From assembly GCA_002421865.1 (NCBI GenBank), contig DISE01000048.1:1-17006 (forward strand): 17,006 bases of DNA. The letters are read 5' to 3'. A program made the position numbers and the translations under genes. The notes beneath the pieces were generated by a model. It saw nothing but the letters and a program-made list of their open reading frames with translations. It had not been told where the DNA came from and made no database searches. This stretch comes from Castellaniella sp. UBA6218. GTDB lineage: Bacteria; Pseudomonadota; Gammaproteobacteria; Burkholderiales; Burkholderiaceae_B. Shown piece by piece: positions 15,102 through 17,006 of the stretch. Within the stretch, counting starts at the first letter, position 1. Each line of letters begins with the position of its first letter.

Positions 15102-15650
15102 ATGGCCCTGCGTTCCACCGTCTACAAGGCGGAAATCCACGTTGCGGACAACGACCGCGCCTACTATGGCAGCCATGCCGTCACCGTCGCCCGGCATCCG
15201 TCCGAGACCGACGAACGCCTGATGGTGCGGCTGCTGGCCTACGCCCTGTGGGTCGAGGCCGATGAACGGCTGGTCTTCACCCGGGGGCTGAGCGACACGG
15301 ACGAGCCCGATCTCTGGAACCTCGACCTGACCGGGGCGATCCTGCAGTGGGTCGAAGTCGGCCTGCCCGACGAGCGCCGCCTGCTGAAGGCCTGCGGCCG
15401 CGCGGGCCAGGTGATCGTGCTGGCCTACGGCCGGGGCGCGGACGTCTGGTGGAACGGGGTGCGGGACAAACTGGGCCGGGCCGCCAACCTGCAGGTCTGG
15501 GTCCTGGATCCCGAAGCCTCGCGTGCCCTGGCGGAGCTGGCCGAGCGCAACATGAGCCTGAGCGTGAACGTCACCGACCGCACGGCCTGGGTGTCGTGCG
15601 AACGCGGGGACGTGAGCCTGGACGTGCGCTGCCTGCGCGAAGCCGGCTGA
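15102..15650 (+). CDS. yaeQ: YaeQ family protein
   Basis: A 182-residue soluble protein matching E. coli YaeQ (181 residues) along its length: MALRSTVYKAEIHVAD at the start, HPSETDERLMVRLLAYA (32-48), FTRGLSDTDEPDLW (59-72), WVEVGLPDERRLLKAC (83-98), then NLQVWVLDPEA. Family structures have a PD-(D/E)XK nuclease-like fold, and conserved Asp/Glu residues (for example Asp90, Glu91 and Lys96) remain here, but I know of no established reaction. An older proposal links YaeQ to suppression of an rfaH (hemolysin transcription) defect. The gene lies nine bases after amn and is probably co-transcribed. No strong ribosome site is visible. It faces the TSUP gene convergently. Confidence 0.9.
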   Translation: MALRSTVYKAEIHVADNDRAYYGSHAVTVARHPSETDERLMVRLLAYALWVEADERLVFTRGLSDTDEPDLWNLDLTGAILQWVEVGLPDERRLLKACGRAGQVIVLAYGRGADVWWNGVRDKLGRAANLQVWVLDPEASRALAELAERNMSLSVNVTDRTAWVSCERGDVSLDVRCLREAG

Positions 15651-15661
15651 CCGGGCGGCGC

Positions 15662-15677
15662 GGCGGCTTCGGCCGCC
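15662..15677. terminator. UUCG-tetraloop hairpin between convergent genes
   Basis: GGCGGC-TTCG-GCCGCC forms a perfect six-base stem closed by a C(UUCG)G tetraloop, 11 bases after the yaeQ stop. There is no T tract, so it may act as a transcript end protector or Rho-assisted terminator. A second inverted repeat AGCGCC/GGCGCT (15678-15683 and 15694-15699) overlaps the end of the TSUP gene. Confidence 0.5.
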
Positions 15678-15697
15678 AGCGCCAGCTTCCCCAGGCG

Positions 15698-16450
15698 CTA
15701 GCGTTCCAGCAGCATCTTCACCGACACGATCAGCGCCATGACCACCATCAGGACGCGGATCAACTGGTGGCCGCGCGTGACGGCCAGCCGCGCGCCGATG
15801 GTGCCGCCGATCCACTGACCCGCCAGCATGGGCAGGCCGAAGGCCCAGACGATGTGGCCGCTGGCGGCGAAGAACAGGACGGAGGCCAGGTTGCTGCACA
15901 GGTTCAGCAGCTTGGCGTGCGCCGTGGCCTTGACCAGGTTGAAGCCCAGCAGCGTGACGCAGGAAATGGCGAAGAAAGTGCCCGTGCCCGGGCCGAAGAA
16001 GCCGTCGTAGAAGCCGATGAGCGGCGCCAGGGTGGCGGCGTACAGGACAGGCGTGATGCGCTGGACGCGGTCTTCCGCGCCGACGCGCGGCGACAGCAGG
16101 AAATACAACGCGAAGCCGATCAACAGGAAGGGGATCACCTGGCGCAGCACGCCGCTGTCGATGCGGGTCAGGGCGATCCCGCCCGCAAGCGATCCCAGGA
16201 AAGTCGTCAGCATCATCCTGCGGCTGCGCTTCAGGTCGATCTGGCGCATCCGCAGGAAATGCAGCGTGGCGGCCGTCGAGCCGGCGATGCCGCCTACCTT
16301 GTTGGTGGCGATGGCCGCCCCGGGCGGCAGGCCGGCGGCCAGCAATGCCGGGATGGTGATCAGTCCGCCGCCGCCGGCGATGGCGTCGATGAGGCCCGCC
16401 AGCAGCGCGATGAAGAACAGCATGACGGCGACGTCGAAGGTGATTTCCAT
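15698..16450 (-). CDS. TSUP (TauE/SafE) family permease, YfcA-like
   Basis: A 250-residue inner-membrane protein with about eight hydrophobic segments. It shows the duplicated TauE/SafE signature: GLIDAIAGGGGLITIPALL (19-37) with ATNK (48-51) in the first half, and GFYDGFFGPGTGTFF followed by ATAHAKLLN in the second. It resembles E. coli YfcA closely. Members export or import sulfonates, sulfite or sulfoacetate-type anions, but the YfcA substrate is not settled and none can be read here. The ATG at 16450 lacks a clear ribosome site; an inverted repeat GATGCCGG/CCGGCATC (16453-16460 and 16475-16482) lies directly before it. It follows dctP on the same strand after 116 bases. Confidence 0.9.
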   Translation of the reverse strand: MEITFDVAVMLFFIALLAGLIDAIAGGGGLITIPALLAAGLPPGAAIATNKVGGIAGSTAATLHFLRMRQIDLKRSRRMMLTTFLGSLAGGIALTRIDSGVLRQVIPFLLIGFALYFLLSPRVGAEDRVQRITPVLYAATLAPLIGFYDGFFGPGTGTFFAISCVTLLGFNLVKATAHAKLLNLCSNLASVLFFAASGHIVWAFGLPMLAGQWIGGTIGARLAVTRGHQLIRVLMVVMALIVSVKMLLER

Positions 16451-16452
16451 GG

Positions 16453-16482
16453 GATGCCGGAGGGCGGGAGCATGCCGGCATC
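16453..16482. repeat. 8-bp inverted repeat in the TSUP gene leader
   Basis: GATGCCGG (16453-16460) and CCGGCATC (16475-16482) are perfectly complementary around 14 bases and end two bases before the start codon. It could be an operator or a leader hairpin that hides the initiation region. Confidence 0.4.
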
Positions 16483-16527
16483 ATACGCCGCCGCGGAGGT
16501 CCGCGCGCGCGGCGACACGGCCCCGCG

Positions 16528-16556
16528 CCGCGCGCCGGTCCGGACGCGGCGCGCGG
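16528..16556 (-). terminator. Strong GC hairpin after dctP
   Basis: CCGCGCGCCG (16528-16537) and CGGCGCGCGG (16547-16556) form a perfect 10-base stem with a nine-base loop, starting 10 bases after the dctP stop on the minus strand. An alternative seven-base stem CCGGTCC/GGACCGG (16535-16541 and 16556-16562) overlaps it. No T tract follows, so classical intrinsic termination is not shown. Confidence 0.4.
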
Positions 16557-16566
16557 GACCGGACGG

Positions 16567-17006
16567 TCAGCGCTTGGCGATGTCGGCCTGCGCCTGCCTC
16601 ACCAGGTCGGGGCCGATCTGCTTGGCCCATTTGTCGAACACCGGCCGGGTGGCCTTGGCGAAGACGCCGATCTGTTCGGGCGACAGCACCGTGACCTTCA
16701 CGCCGTGGCCTTCGATTTCCTTGAGCAGGGAATCGTCGGTGCTGGTCACGCCCTTGCGGGCGATGACGATTTCCTGGCGGCCGGCCTCGATGGCGGCTTC
16801 GCGCACGATCTTCTGATCGGCGGGCGTCCAGGAGTTCCAGACGTCCTGATTGACCACGAAGATCAGGGGGTCGGCCACATAGTTCCAAAGACTCAGGAAT
16901 TTCTGGCCCACATCGTAGAGTTTCGCGCCGGCGTAGATCGACAGGGGATTTTCCTGTCCGTCGACGGCGCCGCTGGCGAGCGCGGGCTGGGCGTCGGCCC
17001 AGCTCA
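16567..17006 (-). CDS. dctP: TRAP transporter solute-binding protein (DctP family), C-terminal part
   Basis: The last 146 codons of a periplasmic binding protein that delivers an organic acid to a TRAP transporter; the N-terminus and signal peptide lie beyond the right edge. The DctP signature LASGAVDGQENPLS is near the window edge, followed by YDVGQKFLSLWNYVADPLIFVVNQD and WNSWTPADQKIVREAA, both typical of the C-terminal lobe. The ligand cannot be stated because the arginine-containing binding helix lies outside. Partner genes for the membrane subunits (dctQ, dctM) do not follow it; the next gene on the strand is a TSUP permease. Confidence 0.92.
   Translation of the reverse strand, partial: SWADAQPALASGAVDGQENPLSIYAGAKLYDVGQKFLSLWNYVADPLIFVVNQDVWNSWTPADQKIVREAAIEAGRQEIVIARKGVTSTDDSLLKEIEGHGVKVTVLSPEQIGVFAKATRPVFDKWAKQIGPDLVRQAQADIAKR

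Overview
The window is GC-rich bacterial chromosome (roughly two-thirds G+C by eye). It is packed with short-spaced genes whose products resemble those of beta-proteobacteria, most likely an Alcaligenaceae member such as a Bordetella or Achromobacter relative. That placement is an inference from gene content, codon bias, a TRAP solute-binding gene, several LysR regulators, and a GC-rich intergenic repeat/terminator of a kind I recall from Burkholderiales. No tRNA, rRNA, CRISPR array, insertion sequence or phage gene was seen.

Layout. (1) 1-208, minus: the 5' end of gcl (glyoxylate carboligase), divergent from a CrgA-like LysR gene (430-1347, plus) that is coupled to an EamA-family permease gene (1344-2261, plus). 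(2) 2307-3374, minus: allA (ureidoglycolate lyase) and uraD (OHCU decarboxylase), transcribed as uraD-allA and divergent from a second LysR gene (3497-4435, plus). (3) 4468-5850, minus: an AzgA-type purine permease, preceded on the same strand by a third LysR gene (5993-6967, minus). (4) 7172-13443, plus: a tight run xdhA-xdhB-xdhC-guaD with 1-4 base overlaps or a 10-base gap, encoding a bacterial xanthine dehydrogenase, its maturation factor and guanine deaminase. (5) 13444-13595: a repeat and terminator block. (6) 13596-15650, plus: amn (AMP nucleosidase) and yaeQ. (7) 15698-16450, minus: a TSUP/TauE-SafE permease; 16567-17006, minus: the C-terminal part of a TRAP transporter DctP protein that runs off the window.

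How the genes fit together. Most of the window is a purine-salvage and purine-catabolism locus. AMP is split by Amn; guanine is deaminated to xanthine by GuaD; hypoxanthine and xanthine are oxidised to urate by XdhAB, matured by XdhC. After urate, UraD makes S-allantoin from OHCU, AllA releases glyoxylate and urea from ureidoglycolate, and Gcl condenses glyoxylate to tartronate semialdehyde for central metabolism. The permease probably imports a purine base. The steps between urate and OHCU (uricase, HIU hydrolase) and between allantoin and ureidoglycolate are not encoded here and must lie elsewhere or use other enzymes.

Regulation appears to be divided among three LysR proteins, each next to a different sub-block. 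Each of the three divergent intergenic regions carries at least one inverted repeat. These unassigned operators are the least explained part of the window. I found no convincing wholly new system.
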